Source: Cervus elaphus
Taxonomy: Eukaryota > Chordata > Mammalia > Artiodactyla > Cervidae
DNA length: 64,000 bases
Assembly (NCBI RefSeq): GCF_910594005.1
Contig: NC_057845.1
Coordinates: forward strand, 496,001-560,000
Reading direction: 5' to 3'
A program made the position numbers and the translations under genes. Position 1 is the first letter of the stretch. Each line of letters begins with the position of its first letter. The notes below the pieces were generated by a model. The model was not told the DNA's origin and ran no database searches. It saw nothing but the letters and a program-made list of their open reading frames with translations. Positions 36,636-49,339 of the stretch are shown here, piece after piece.

Positions 36636-37431
36636 ATGGTCCACGGAGCTCTTTCGTGTTGCTACAGTGACCTCAGGATCCCTCTAGCCTTGAAACAGTG
36701 TTCTTGGGGTTTCTCTGGAGTGCCATCAAGGAAATCAAGGCTCCTTTCATGTGTGATGTGCAACACGGAATTGCTCTGCACGCAGTGCAGAAGAATGGGG
36801 CCTCATCTCGCGGCGAGGGGGAAGTCTCATGGTTTTTCTCGAGTTGCGGCGGGAACCTGGGGTATATTCTGGAGTTACGACGGGGATGGCCCTTCCAACC
36901 ACGTGTTTGTTCAGCCACGTCAGGACTCCTGCCTAGTTGCGAGGGACAACTCGGGATTCTCCTCGAGGCTTGGCAGGGCAATTGGGACGCCTCTCCAGCT
37001 GAGGCGGGAGACCAAGTGTCCCTTTCCACGTGCCACAGGAATCCTGGGACTCCTATCAAGTTTCACGAGGAGTCAGGCATCGTCTTCTTTGGAGGCACTG
37101 ATCTCCGCATACCTCTGGAGTTTTCAAAGGATGTGAGGCCTCCGGTCGCGATGAGGTGGGGAACTAGGTCTTTCTCTGTGGTCTCCACAGGGGATTCAGA
37201 CATCCTTTCGTCTTGGGAGATGCAAGACGAGCCTGCATTCAAGTCACTGTAGGGATATCCGGCCTTATTTCGAGTCAGGGCATCGCGGTGTCCATTCCAC
37301 TTGAGGCCGCAAACTCAGGGTCCCTCTCACATACCTAGAGCTGAGAGAAGCCTCCTCTTGAGGTGCTTGTGCTAAGGTGGTATTCCTCTGGAGTCGAAGC
37401 CAGGGACTAACCTCTCATTTCGAGTTGATTC
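36636..37431 (+). repeat. Monomer 47
   Basis: 796 bp. Private changes are 'gtgcagaagaatgg', 'ttctggagttacg', 'tcactgtaggg' and 'cttgtgctaagg'. No close partner. Confidence 0.95.
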
Positions 37432-38227
37432 TTGGTCCACGGAGCTCTTTCGTGTTGCTACAGTGTCCTCCGGATCCCTCTAGACTTGAAACAGTGTTCT
37501 TGGGGTTTCTCTGGAGTGCCATCAAGGAAATCAAGGCTCCTTTCTTGTGTGATGTGCAACACGGAATTACTCAGCATGCAGTGAAAGGGAATCTGGCCTC
37601 ATCTCGCGGCGAGGGGGAAGTCTCATGGTTTTTCTCGAGTTGCGGCGGGATCCTGGGGTATATTCTCGAGTTACGACCGGGATGGCCCTTCCACCGAAGT
37701 GTTTCTTCAGCGACATCAGGACTCCTGCCTAGTTGCGAGGGACAACTCGGGATTATCCTCGAGGCTTGGCAGGGCAATTGGGACGCCTCTCCAGCTGAGG
37801 CGGGAGACCAAGTGTCCCTATCCACATGTCACAGGAATCCTCGGACTCCTATCAAGTTTCAGGAGGAGTCAGGCATCGTCTCCTTTGGAGGCACTGATCT
37901 CCGCGTACCTCTGGAGTTTTCAAAGGATGTGAGGCCTCCCGTCGCCATGAGGTGGGGAACTTGGTCTTTCTCTGTGGTCTCAACAGGGGATTCAGACATC
38001 CTTTCATCATGGGAGATGCAAGACGAGCCTGCATTCAAGTCACTGCAGGGATATCCGGCCCTATTTCGAGTCAGGGCATCGCGGTGTCCATTCCACTTGA
38101 GGCCGCAAACTCAGGGTCCCTCTCACATACCTAGAGCTGAGAGAAGCCTCCTCTTGAGGTGCTTGTGGTAAGGTGGTATTCCTCTGGAGTCGAAGCCAGG
38201 GTCTAACCTCTCATCTCGAGTTGATTC
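37432..38227 (+). repeat. Monomer 48
   Basis: 796 bp. From 'ggaattactcagcat' on it matches 51 at +2385 ('gtgaaagggaatc', 'cccgtcgccatgagg', 'gaacttggtctttc', 'gtctcaacagggg'). Confidence 0.95.
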
Positions 38228-39021
38228 TTGGTCCACGGAGCTCTTTCGTGTTGCTACAGTGACCTCAGGATCCCTCTAGCCTTGAAACAGTGTTCTTGGG
38301 GTTTCTCTGGAGTGCTATCAAGGATATAAATGCTCCTTTCATGTGTGATGTGCAACACGGAATTGCACTGCACGCAGTGCCCGGGAATCGGGCCTCATCT
38401 CCCGGCGAGGGGGAAGTCTCACGGTTTTTCTCGAGTTGCGGCGGGAACCTGGGGTATATTCTCGAGTTACGACGGGGATGGCCCTTCCACCCACGTGTTT
38501 CTTCAGCGACATCAGGACTCCTGCCTAGTTGCGAGGGACAACTCGGCATTCTCCTCGAGGTTTGGCAGGGCAATTGGGACGCCTCTCCAGCTGAGGCGGG
38601 AGACCAAGTGTCCCTTTCCACGTGCCACAGGAATCCTGGGACTCCTATCAAGTTTCACGAGGAGTCAGGCATCGTCTCCTTTGGAGGCACTGATCTCCGC
38701 GTACCTCTGGAGCTTTCAAAGGATGTGAGGCCCCGGTCGCGATGAGGTGGGGAACTAGGTCTTTCTCTGTGGTCTCCAGAGGGGATTCAGACATCCTTCA
38801 TCTTTGGAGATTCAAGACGAGCCTGCATTCAAGTCACTGCAGGGATATCTGGCCTTATTTCGAGTCCGGGCATCGCGGTGTCCATTCAACTTGAGGCTGC
38901 AAATTAAGGGTACCTCTCACATACATAGAGCAGAGAGAAGCCTCCTCTTGAGGTGCTTGTGGTAAGGTGGTAATCCTCTGGAGTGGAAGCCAGGGAATAA
39001 CTTCTCATCTCGAGTTGATTC
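38228..39021 (+). repeat. Monomer 49
   Basis: 794 bp. The left part matches 52 ('gtgctatcaaggatataaat'). The right part matches 53 ('gagctttcaaagg', 'gaggccccggtcg'). Confidence 0.95.
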
Positions 39022-39816
39022 TTGGTCCACGGAGCTCTTTCGTGTTGCTACAGTGACCTCAGGATCCCTCTAGCCTTGAAACATTGTTCTTGGGGTTTCT
39101 CTGGAATGCCATCAAGGAAATCAAGGCTCCTTTCATGTGTGATGTGCAACACGGAATTGCTCTGAAAGCAGTGCAGGTGAATCGGGCCTCATCTCGCAGC
39201 GAGGGGGAAGTCTCATGGTTTCTCTCGAGTTGCGGCGGGATCCTGGGGTATATTCTCGAGTTACGACGGGGATGGCCCTTCCACACACGTGTTTCTTCAG
39301 CGACATCAGGACTCCTGCCTAGTTGCGAGGGACAACTCGGGATTATCCTCGAGGCCTGGCAGGGCAATTGGGACGCCTCTCCAGCTGAGGCGAGAGACCA
39401 AGTGTCCCTATCCACGTGCCACAGGAATCCTGGGACTCCTATCAAGTTTCACGATTAGTCAGGCATGGTCTCCTTTGGAGGCACTGATCTCCGCGTACCT
39501 CTGGAGTTTTCAAAGGATGTGAGGCCTCCGGTCGCGATGAGGTGGGGAACTAGGTCTTTCTCTGTGGTCTCCACAGGGGATTCAGACATCCTTTCATCTT
39601 AGGAGATGCAAGACGAGCCTGCATTCAAGCCACTGCAGGGATACCGCCCTTCTTTCGAGTCTGGGCATCGCGGTGTCCATTCCACTTGAGGCCGCAAAAT
39701 CAGGGTCCCACTCACATACCTAGAGCTTAGAGAAGCCTCCTCTTGAGGTACTTGTGGTAAGGTGATATTCCTCTGGAGTCGAAGCCAGGGAATAACCTCT
39801 CATCTCGAGTTGATTT
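39022..39816 (+). repeat. Monomer 50
   Basis: 795 bp. The left part matches 55 at +3970 ('aaacattgttcttgg', 'ggaatgccatcaagg', 'ctcgcagcgagg'). The right end matches 56 ('gagcttagagaagcc', 'ggtacttgtggtaagg'). Confidence 0.95.
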
Positions 39817-40612
39817 TGGGTCCACGGAGTTCTTTCGTGTTGCTACTGTGACCTCAGGATCCCTCTAGCCTTGAAACAGTGTTCTTGGGGTTTCTCTGGA
39901 GTGCCATCAATGAAATCAAGGCTCCTTTCATGTGTGATGTGCAACACGGAATTACTCAGCATACAGTGAAAGGGAATCTGGCCTCATCTCGCGGCGAGGG
40001 GGAAGTCTCATGGTTTTTCTCGAGTTGCGGCGGAAACCTGGGGTATATTCTCGAGTTACGACGGGGATGGCCCTTCCACCGAAGTGTTTCTTCAGCGACA
40101 TCAGGACTCCTGCCTAGTTGCGAGGGACAACTCGGGATTATCCTCGAGGCTTGGCAGGGCAATTGGGACGCCTCTCCAGCTCAGGCGGGAGACCAAGTGT
40201 CCCTATCCACATGCCACAGGAATCCTGGGACTCCTATCAAGTTTCAGGAGGAGTCAGGCATCGTCTCCTTTGGAGGCACTGATCTCCGCGTACCTCTGGA
40301 GTTTTCAAAGGATGTGAGGACTCCCGTCGCCATGAGGTGGGGAACTTGGTCTTTCTCTGTGGTCTCAACAGGGGATTCAGACATCCTTTCATCATGGGAG
40401 ATGCAAGACGAGCCTGCATTCAAGTCACTGCAGGGATATCCGGCCCTATTTCGAGTCAGGGCATCGCGGTGTCCACTCCACTTGAGGCCGCAAACTCAGG
40501 GACCCTCTCACATACCTAGAGCTGAGAGAAGCCTCCTCTTGAGGTGCTTGTGGTAAGGTGGTATACCTCTGGAGTCGAAGCCAGGGTCTAACCTCTCATC
40601 TCGAGTTGATTC
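39817..40612 (+). repeat. Monomer 51
   Basis: 796 bp. The left end matches 57 ('gccatcaatgaaatc'). The remainder matches 48. Confidence 0.95.
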
Positions 40613-41408
40613 TTGGTCCACGGAGCTCTTTCGTGTTGCTACAGTGACCTCAGGATCCCTCTAGCCTTGAAACAGTGTTCTTGGGGTTTCTCTGGAGTGC
40701 TATCAAGGATATAAATGCTCCTTTCATGTGTGATGTGCAACACGGAATCACACTGCACGCAGTGCCCGGGAATCGGGCCTCATCTCCCGGCGAGGGGGAA
40801 GTCTCAAGGTTTTTCTAGAGTTGCGGCGGGAACCTGGGGTATATTCTCGAGTTACGACGGGGATGGCCCTTCCACCCACGTGTTTCTTCAGCGACATCAG
40901 GACTCCTGCCTAGTTGCGAGGGACAACTCGGCATTCTCCTCGAGGTTTGGCAGGGCAATTGGGACGCCTCTCCAGCTGAGGCGGGAGACCAAGTGTCCCT
41001 TTCCACGTGCCACAGGAATCCTGGGACTCCTATCAAGTTTCACGAGGAGTCAGGCACCGTCTCCTTTGGAGGCACTGATCTCCGCATACCTCTGGAGTTT
41101 TCAAATGATGTGAGGCCTCCGGTCGCGATGAGGTGGGGAACTAGGTCTTTCTCTGTGGTCTCCACAGGGGATTCAGACATCCTTTCGTCTTGGGAGATGC
41201 AAGACGAGCCTGCATTCAAGTCACTGCAGGGATATCCGGCCTTATTTCGAGTCAGGGCATCGCGGTGTCCATTCCACTTGAGGCCGCAAACTCAGGGTCC
41301 CTCTCACATACCTAGAGCTGAGAGAAGCCTCTTCTTGTGGTGCTTGTGGTAAGGTGGTATTCCTCTGGAGTCGAAGCCAGGGACTAACCTCTCATTTCGA
41401 GTTGATTC
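40613..41408 (+). repeat. Monomer 52
   Basis: 796 bp. The left half matches 49 at +2385 as far as about 41040. The right half is closer to consensus, with 'tcaaatgatgtgagg' as in 39. Confidence 0.95.
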
Positions 41409-42203
41409 TTGGTCCACGGAGCTCTTTTGTGTTGTTACAGTGTCCTCCGGATCCCTCTAGACTTGAAACAGTGTTCTTGGGGTTTCTCTGGAGTGCCATC
41501 AAGGAAATCAAGGCTCCTTTCTTGTGTGATGTGTAACACGGAATTGCTCAGCATGCAGTGCAGGGGAATCTGGCCTCATCTCGCGGCGAGGGGGAAGTCT
41601 CATGGTTTTTCTCGAGTTGCGGCGGGATCCTGGGGTATATTCTCGAGTTACGAAGGGGATGGCCCTTCCACCCACGTGTTTCTTCAGCGACATCAGGACT
41701 CCTGCCTAGTTGCGAGGGACAACTCGGGATTCTCCTCGAGGCCTGGCAGGGCTATTGGAACGCCTCTCCAGCTGAGGCTGGAGACCAAGTGTCCCTTTCC
41801 ACGTGCCACAGGAATCCTGGGACTCCTATCAAGTTTCACGAGGAGTCAGGCATCGTCTCCTTTGGAGGCACTGATCTCCGCGTACCTCTGGAGCTTTCAA
41901 AGGATGTGAGGCCCCGGTCGCGATGAGGTGGGGAACTAGGTCTTTCTCTGTGGTCTCCAGAGGGGATTCAGACATCATTTCATCTTTGGAGATTCAAGAC
42001 GAGCCTGCATTCAAGTCACTGCAGAGATATCTGGCCTTATTTCGAGTCAGGGCATCGCAGTGTCCATTCCACTTGAGGCTGCCAATTAAGGGTCCCTCTC
42101 ACATACATAGAGCTGAGAGAAGCCTCCTCTTGAGGTGCTTGTGGTAAGGTGGTATTCCTCTGGAGTGGAAGCCAGGAAATAACCTCTCATCTCCAGTTGA
42201 TTC
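41409..42203 (+). repeat. Monomer 53
   Basis: 795 bp. The right part matches 49 at +3181 ('gagctttcaaagg', 'gaggccccggtcg', 'ctccagaggggattc'). It has 'gatgtgtaacacgg'. Confidence 0.95.
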
Positions 42204-42991
42204 TTGGTCCACGGAGCTCTTTCGTGTTGCTACAGTGACCTCAGGATCCCTCTAGCCTTGAAACAGTGTTCTTGGGGTTTCTCTGGAGTGCCATCAAGGA
42301 AATCAAGGCTCCTTTCATGTGTGATGTGCAACACGGAATTGCTCTGCACGCAGTGCTGGGGAATCGGGCCTCATCTCGCGGCGAGGGGGAAGTCTCATGG
42401 TTTTTCTCGAGTTGCGGCAGGAACCTGGGGTATATTCTCAAATTACGACGGGGATGGCCCTTCCACCCACGTGTTTCTTCAGCGACATCAGGACTCCTGC
42501 CTTGTTGCGAGGGACAACTCGGGATTCTCCTCGAGGTTTGACAGGGCAATTGGGACGCCTCTCCAGCTGAGGCGGGAGACCAAGGGTCCCTTTCCAAGTG
42601 CCACAGGAATCCTGGGACTCCTATCAAGTTTCACGAGGAGTCAGGCATTTGAAGGCACTGATCTCTGCGTACCTCTGGAGTTTTCAAAGGATGTGAGGCC
42701 TCTGGTCGCCATGAAGTGGGGAACTAGGTCTTTCTCTGTGGTCTCCAGAGGGGATTCAGACATCCTTTCACCTTTGGAGATTCAAGACGAGCCTGCATTC
42801 AAGTCACTGCAGGGATATCTGGCCTTATTTCGAGTCCGGGCATCGCGGTGTCCATTCAACTCCAGGCTGCAAAGTAAGGGTACCTCTCACATACATAGAG
42901 CTGAGAGAAGCCTCCTCTTGAGGTGCTTGTGGTAAGTTGGTATTCCTCTGGAGTCGAAGCCAGGAAATAACTTCTCATCTCGAGTTGATTC
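42204..42991 (+). repeat. Monomer 54 (short)
   Basis: 788 bp. It shares with 58 a loss of about 7 bases in 'caggcatttgaaggcac' (elsewhere 'caggcatcgtctcctttggaggcac' in two parts), and also 'ttctcaaattacg' and 'ctgccttgttgcg'. Confidence 0.95.
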
Positions 42992-43785
42992 TTGGTCCAC
43001 GGAGCTCTTTCGTGTTGCTACAGTGACCTCAGGATCCCTCTAGCCTTGAAACATTGTTCTTGGGGTTTCTCTGGAATGCCATCAAGGAAATCAAGGCTCC
43101 TTTCATGTGTGATGTGCAACACGGAATTGCTCTGCACGCAGTGCAGGGGAATCGGGCCTCATCTCGCAGCGAGGGGGAAGTCTCATGGTTTTTCTCGATT
43201 TGCGGCGGGAACCTGGGGTATATTCTCGAGTTACGACGGGGATGGCCCTTCCACCCACTTGTTTGTTCAACGACGTCAGGACTCCTGCCTAGTTGCGAGG
43301 GACAACTCAGGATTCTCCTCGAGGCTTGGCAGGGCAATTGGGACGCCTCTCCAGCTGAGGCGGGAGACCAAGGGTCCCTTTCCACGTGCCACAGGAATCC
43401 TGGGACTCCTATCAAGTTTCACGAGGAGTCAGGCATCGTCTCCTTTGGAGGCACTGATCTGCGCGTACCTCTGGAGTTTCCAAAGGATGTGAGTCCTCCG
43501 GTCGCGATGAGGTGGGGAACTAGGTCTTTCTCTGTGTTCTCCACAGGGGATTCAGACATCTTTCGTCTTGGGAGATGCAAGACGAGCCTGCATTCAAGTC
43601 ACTTCAGGGATATCCGGCCTTATTTCGAGTCAGGGCATCGCGGTGTCCATTCCACTTGAGGCCGCAAAATCAGGGTCCCTCTCACATACCTAGAGCTGAG
43701 AGAAGCCTTCTCTTGAGGTGCTTGTGGTAAAGTGGTATTCCTCTGGAGTCGAGCCAAGGACGAACCTCTCATTTCGAGTTGATTC
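42992..43785 (+). repeat. Monomer 55
   Basis: 794 bp. The left part matches 50. Private changes are 'cccacttgtttg', 'gagtttccaaagg' and one C lost in 'gacatctttcg'. Confidence 0.95.
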
Positions 43786-44580
43786 TTGGTCCACGGAGCT
43801 CTTTCGTGTTGCTACAGTGTCCTCCGGATCCCTGTAGCCTTGAAACAGTGTTCTTGGGGTTTCTCTGGAGTGTAATCAAGGAAATCAAGGCTCCTTTCAT
43901 GTGTGATGTGCAACACGGAATTGCTCAGCATGCAGTGCAGGGGAATCTGGCCTCATCTCTTGGCGAGGGGGACGTCTCATGGATTTTCTCGAGTTGCAGC
44001 GGGAACCTGGGGTATATTCTCGAGTTACGACGGGGATGGCCTTCCACCCAAGTGTTTCTTCAGCGACATCAGGACTCCTGCCTAGTTGCCAGGAACAACT
44101 CGGGATTCTCCTCGAGGCTCGGCAGGGCAATTGGGACGCCTCTCCAGCTGAGGCGAGAGACCAAGTGTCCCTATCCACGTGCCACAGGAATCCTGGGACT
44201 CCTATCAAGTTTCACGAGGAGTCAGGCTTCGTCTCCTTTGGAGGCACTTATCTCTGCGTACCTCTGGAGTTTTTAAAGGATGTGAGGCCTCCGGTCGCGA
44301 TGAGGTCGGGAACTAGGTCTTTCTCTGTGGTCTCCACAGGGGATTCAGACATCCTTTCATCTTTGGAGATGCAAGTCGAGCCTGCATTCAAGTCATTGCA
44401 GGTATATCTGGCCTTATTTCCAGTCAGGGCATCGCGGTGTTCATTCCACTTGAGGCAGCAAATTCAGGGTCTCTCTCACATACCTAGAGCTTAGAGAAGC
44501 CTCCTCTTGAGGTACTTGTGGTAAGGTGATATTCCTCTGGAGTCGAAGCCAGGGAATAACCTCTCATCTCGAGTTGATTT
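43786..44580 (+). repeat. Monomer 56
   Basis: 795 bp. Diverged: 'gtgtaatcaagg', 'ctcttggcgagg', 'gttgcagcggg', 'gatggccttccaccc' (one base lost), 'gttgccaggaac', 'tatttccagtcagg'. The right end matches 50. Confidence 0.95.
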
Positions 44581-45376
44581 TTGGTCCACGGATTTCTTTC
44601 GTGTTGCTACAGTGACCTCAGGATCCCTCTAGCCTTGAAACAGTGTTCTTGGGGTTTCTCTGGAGTGCCATCAATGAAATCAAGGCTCCTTTCATGTGTG
44701 ATGGGCAACACGGAATTGCTGTGCATGCAGTGCAGGGGAATCAGGCCTCATCTCGCGGCGAGGGGGAAGTCTCATGGTTTTTCTCGAGTTGCGGCGGAAG
44801 CCTGGGGTATATTCTCGAGTTACGACGGGGATGGCCCTTCCACACTCGTGTTTGTTCAGCAACGTCAGGACTCCTGCCAGGTTGCGAGGGACAACTCGGG
44901 ATTCTCTTCGAGGTTTGGCAGGGCAAATGGGACGCCTCTCCAGCTGAGGCGGTAGACCAAGGGTCCCTTTCCACGTGCCACAGGAATCCTGGGACTCCGA
45001 TTAAGTTTCACGAGGAGTCAGGCATCGTCTCCTTTGGAGGCACTGATCACCGCGTACCTCTGGAGTTTTCAAAGGATGTGAGGCCTCCGGTCGCGATGAT
45101 GTTGGGAACTAGGTCTTTCTCTGTGGTCTGCACAGGGGATTCAGACATACTTTCGTCTTGGGAGATGCAAGACGAGCCGTCATTCAAGGCACTGCAGGGA
45201 TATCGGGCCTTATTTCGAATCAGGGCATCGCGGTGTCCATTCCACTTGAGGTCGCAAACTCAGGGTCCCTCTCACAAACCTAGAGCTGAGAGAAGCCTCC
45301 TCTTGAGGTGCTTGTGGTAAGGTGGTGTTCCTCTGGAGTCGAAGCCAGGGACTAAACTCTCATCTCGTGTTGATTC
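44581..45376 (+). repeat. Monomer 57
   Basis: 796 bp. Diverged: 'ccacggatttctttc', 'gatgggcaacacgg', 'ctgccaggttgcg', 'gcggtagaccaagg', 'gatgatgttggg'. The left end matches 51. Confidence 0.95.
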
Positions 45377-46164
45377 TTGGTCCATGGAGCTCTTTCGTGT
45401 TGCTACGGTGACCTCAGGTTTCCTCTAGCCTTGAAGCAGTGTTCTTCGGGTTTCTCTGGAGTGCCATCAAGGAAATCAAGGCTCCTTTCATGTGTGATGT
45501 GCAAGACGGAATTGCTCTGCATGCAGTGCTGGGGAATCGGGCCTCATCTCGCGGCGAGGGGGAAGTCTCATGGTTTTTCTCGAGTTGCGGCGGGAACCTG
45601 GGGTATATTCTCAAATTACGACGGGGATGGCCCTTCCACCCACGTGTTTCTTCAGCGACATCAGGACTCCTACCTTGTTGTGAGGGACAACTCGGGATTC
45701 TCCTCGAGGTTTGGCAGGGCAATTGGGACTCCTCTCCAGCTGAGGCGGGAGACCAAGGGTCCCTATCCACGTGCCACAGGAATCCTGGGACTCCTATCAA
45801 GTTTCACGAGGAGTCAGGCATTTGAAGGCACTGATCTCTGCGTACCTCTGGAGTTTTCAAAGGATGTGAGGCCTCCGGTCGCGATGAAGTGGGGAACTAG
45901 GTCTTTCTCTGTGTTCTCCAGAGGGGATTCAGACATCCTTTCATCTTTGGAGATTCAAGACGAGCCTGCATTCAAGTCACTGCAGGGATATCTGGCCTTA
46001 TTTCGAGTCCGGGCATCGCGGTGTCCATTCCACTTGAGGCTGCAAATTAAGGGTCCCTCTCACATACATAGAGCTGAGAGAAGCCTCCTCTTGAGGTGCT
46101 TGTGGTAAGGTGGTATTCCTCTGGAGTGGAAGCCAGGGAATAACCTCTCATCTCGAGTTGATTC
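45377..46164 (+). repeat. Monomer 58 (short)
   Basis: 788 bp. Partner of 54 at +3173, with the same internal deletion. It has 'ttgaagcagtgttcttcgg' and 'tgtgttctccagagg'. Confidence 0.95.
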
Positions 46165-46959
46165 TTGGTCCATGGAGCTCTTTCGTGTTGCTACAGTGAC
46201 CTCAGGATCCCTCTAGCCTTGAAACATTGTTCTTGAGGTTTCTCTGAAGTGCCATCAAGGAAATCAAGGCTCCTTTCATATGTGATGTGCATGACGGAAT
46301 TGCTCTGCACGCCGTGCAGAGGAATCGGGCCTCATCTCGCGGCGAGGGGGAAGTTTCATGGTTTTTCTCGAGTTGCGGCGGGATCCTGGGGTATATTCTC
46401 GAGTTAGGACGGGGATGGCCCTTCCACCCACGTGTTTGTTCAGCGACGTAAAGACTCCTGCCTAGTTGCGAGGGACAACTCGGGATTCTCCTCGAGGCTT
46501 GGCAGGGCAATTGGGACCCCTCTCCAGCTGAGGCGGGAGACCAAGGGTCCGTTTCCACGTGCCACAAGAATCCTGGGAATCCTATCAAGTGTCTCGGGGA
46601 GTCAGGCATCGTCTCCTTTGGAGGCAGTGATCTCCACGTACCTCTGGAGTTTTCAAAGGATGTGAGGCCCCGGTCGCGATGAGGTGGGGAACTAGGTCTT
46701 TCTCTGTGGTCTCCACAGGGGATTCAGACATCCTTTCATCTTTGGAGATTCAAGACGAGCCTGCATTCAAGTCACTGCAGGGATATCCGGCCTTATTTCG
46801 AATCCGGGCATCGCGGTGTCCATTCCACTTGAGGCCGCAAACTCAGGGTCCCTCTCACATACCTAGAGCTGAGAGAAGCCTCCTCTTGAGGTGCTTCTGG
46901 TAAGGTGGTATTCCTCTGGAGTCGAAGCCAGGGACTAACCTCTCATCTCGAGTTGATTC
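46165..46959 (+). repeat. Monomer 59
   Basis: 795 bp. Private changes are 'ctctgaagtgcc', 'gtgcatgacgg', 'cgacgtaaagactcc', 'aagtgtctcgggg' and 'gaggccccggtcg'. Confidence 0.95.
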
Positions 46960-47754
46960 TTGGTCCACGGAGCTCTTTTGTGTTGCTACAGTGACCTCAG
47001 GATCACTCTAGCCTTGAAACAGTGTTCTTGGGGTTTCTCTGGAGTGCCATCAAGGAAATCAAGGCTCCTTTCATGTGTGATGTGCAACACGGAATTGCAC
47101 TGCACGCAGTGCCCGGGAATCGTTCCTCATCTCGCGGCGAGGGGAAGGTCTCATGGTTTTTCTCGGGTTGTGGCGGGAACCTGGGGTATATTCTCGAGTT
47201 ACGACGGGGATGGCCCTTCCACCCACGTGTTTGTTCAGCGACGTCAGGACTCCTGCCTAGTTGCGAGGGACAACTCGGGATTCTCCTCGAGGCTTGGCAG
47301 GGCAATTGGGACGCCTCTCCAGCTAAGGCGGGAGACCAAGATTCCCTTTCCACGTGCCACAGGAATCCTGGGACTCTTATTAAGTTTCACGAGGAGTCAG
47401 GCATCGTCTGCTTGGGAGGCACTGATCTCCGCGTACCTCTGGAGTTTTCAAAGGATGTGAGGCCTCCGGTCGCGATGAGGTGGGGAACTAGGTCTTTCTC
47501 TGTGGTCTCCACAGGGGATTCAGACATCCTTTCGTCTTGGGAGATGCAAGACGAGCCTGCATTCAAGTCACTGCAGGGATATCCGGCCTTATTTCGAGTC
47601 AGGGCATCGCGGTGTCCATCAACTTGAGGCCGCAAACTCAGGGTCCCTCTCACATACCTAGAGCTGAGAGAAGCCTCCTCTAGAGGTGCTTGTGGTAAGG
47701 TGGTATTCCTCTGGAGTCAAAGCCAGGGACTAACTTCTCATCTCGAGTTGATTC
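46960..47754 (+). repeat. Monomer 60
   Basis: 795 bp. The left part belongs with 31/39/43 ('gtgcccgggaatcg', 'ctcgggttgtggcgg', 'cagctaaggcggg'). It has 'gtccatcaacttgagg' (one base lost). Confidence 0.95.
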
Positions 47755-48547
47755 TTGGTCCACGGAGCTCTTTCGTGTTGCTACAGTGTCCTCCGGATCC
47801 CTCTAGACGTGAAACAGTGCTCTTGGGGTTTCTCTGGAGTGCCATCAAGGAAATCAAGGCTCCTTTCATATGTGATGTGCAACACGGAATTGCTCTGCAC
47901 GCAGTGCCGGGGAATCGGGCCTCATCTCGCGGCGAGGGGAAGTCTGACGTTTTTCTCGAGTTGCGGGGGAAACCTGGGGTGTATTCTCGAGTTACGATGG
48001 GGATGGCCCTTCCACACACATGTTTCTTTAGTGACGTCAGGACTCCTGCCTAGTTTCGAGGGACAACTCGGGATTCTCCTCGAGGCTTGGCAGGGCAATT
48101 GGGACGCCTCTCCAGCTGAGGCGCGAGACCAAGGGTCCATTTCCACGTGCCCCAGGAATCCTGGGACTCCTATCAAGTTTCACGAGGAGTCAGGCATCGT
48201 CTCCTTTGGAGGCACTGATCTCCGCTTACCTCTGGAGTTTTCAAAGGATGTGAGGCCTCCGGTCACGATGAGGTGGGGAACTAGTTCTTTCTCTGTGGTC
48301 TCCACAGGGGATTCAGACACCTTTCATCATGGGAGATGAAAGACGAGCCTGCATTCAAGTCACTGCAGGAATATCCGGCCTTATTTCGAGTCAGGGCATC
48401 GCGGTGTCCATTCCACTTGAGGCCGCAAATTCAGGGTCCCTCTCACAAACCTAGAGCTGCGAGAAGCCTCCTCTTGAGGTGCTTGTGGTAAGGGGGTATT
48501 CCTCTGGAGTCGAAGCCAGGGAATAACCTCTCATGTCGAGTTGATAT
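47755..48547 (+). repeat. Monomer 61
   Basis: 793 bp. It pairs with its neighbour 62 ('aacagtgctcttgg', 'gcgaggggaagtc' one G short, 'acacatgtttct'). It contains a full TGACGTCA (48032-48039). Confidence 0.95.
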
Positions 48548-49339
48548 TTGGTCCACGGAGCTCTTTCGTGTTGCTACAGTGCCCTCAGGATCCCTCTAGC
48601 CTTGAAACAGTGCTCTTGGTGTTTCTCTGGAGTGCCATCAAGGAAATCATGGCTCCTTTCATGTGATGTGCAACACGGAATTGCTCTGCACGCAGTGCCG
48701 GGGAATCGGGCCTCATCTCGCGGCGAGGGGAAGTCTCACATTTTTCTCGAGTTGAGGGGGGAACCTGGGGTATATTCTCGAGTTACGACGGGGATGGCCC
48801 TTCCAAACACATGTTTCTACAGTGACGTCAGGACTCCTGCCTACTTGCGAGGGACAACTCGGGATTCTCCTCGAGGCTTGGCAGGGCAATTGGGACGCCT
48901 CTCCAGCTGAGGCGGGAGACCAAGGGTCGCTTTCTACGTGCCACAGGAATCCTGGGAGTCCTATCAAGTTTCACGAGGAGTCAGGCATCGTCTCCATTGG
49001 AGGCACTGATCTCCACGTACCTCTGGAGTTTTCAAAGGATGTGAGGTCTCCGGTCGCGATGATGTGGGGAACTAGGTCTTTCTCTGTGGTCTCCACAGGG
49101 GATTCAGACATCCTTTCGTCTTGGGAGATGCAAGACGAGCCTGCATTCAAGTCACTGCAGGGATATCCGGCCTTATTTCGAGTCAGGGCATCGCGGTGTC
49201 CATTCCACTTGAGGCCGCAAACTCAGGGTCCCACTCACATACCTAGAACTGAGAGAAGCCTCCTCTTGAGGTGCTTGTGGTAAGGTGGTATTCCTCTGGA
49301 GTCGAAGCCCGGGAATAACCTCTCATCTTGAGTTGATTT
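48548..49339 (+). repeat. Monomer 62
   Basis: 792 bp. Close to 61. Two bases are lost in 'ttcatgtgatgtgc'. It has 'gttgaggggggaacc' and a full TGACGTCA (48823-48830). Confidence 0.95.
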
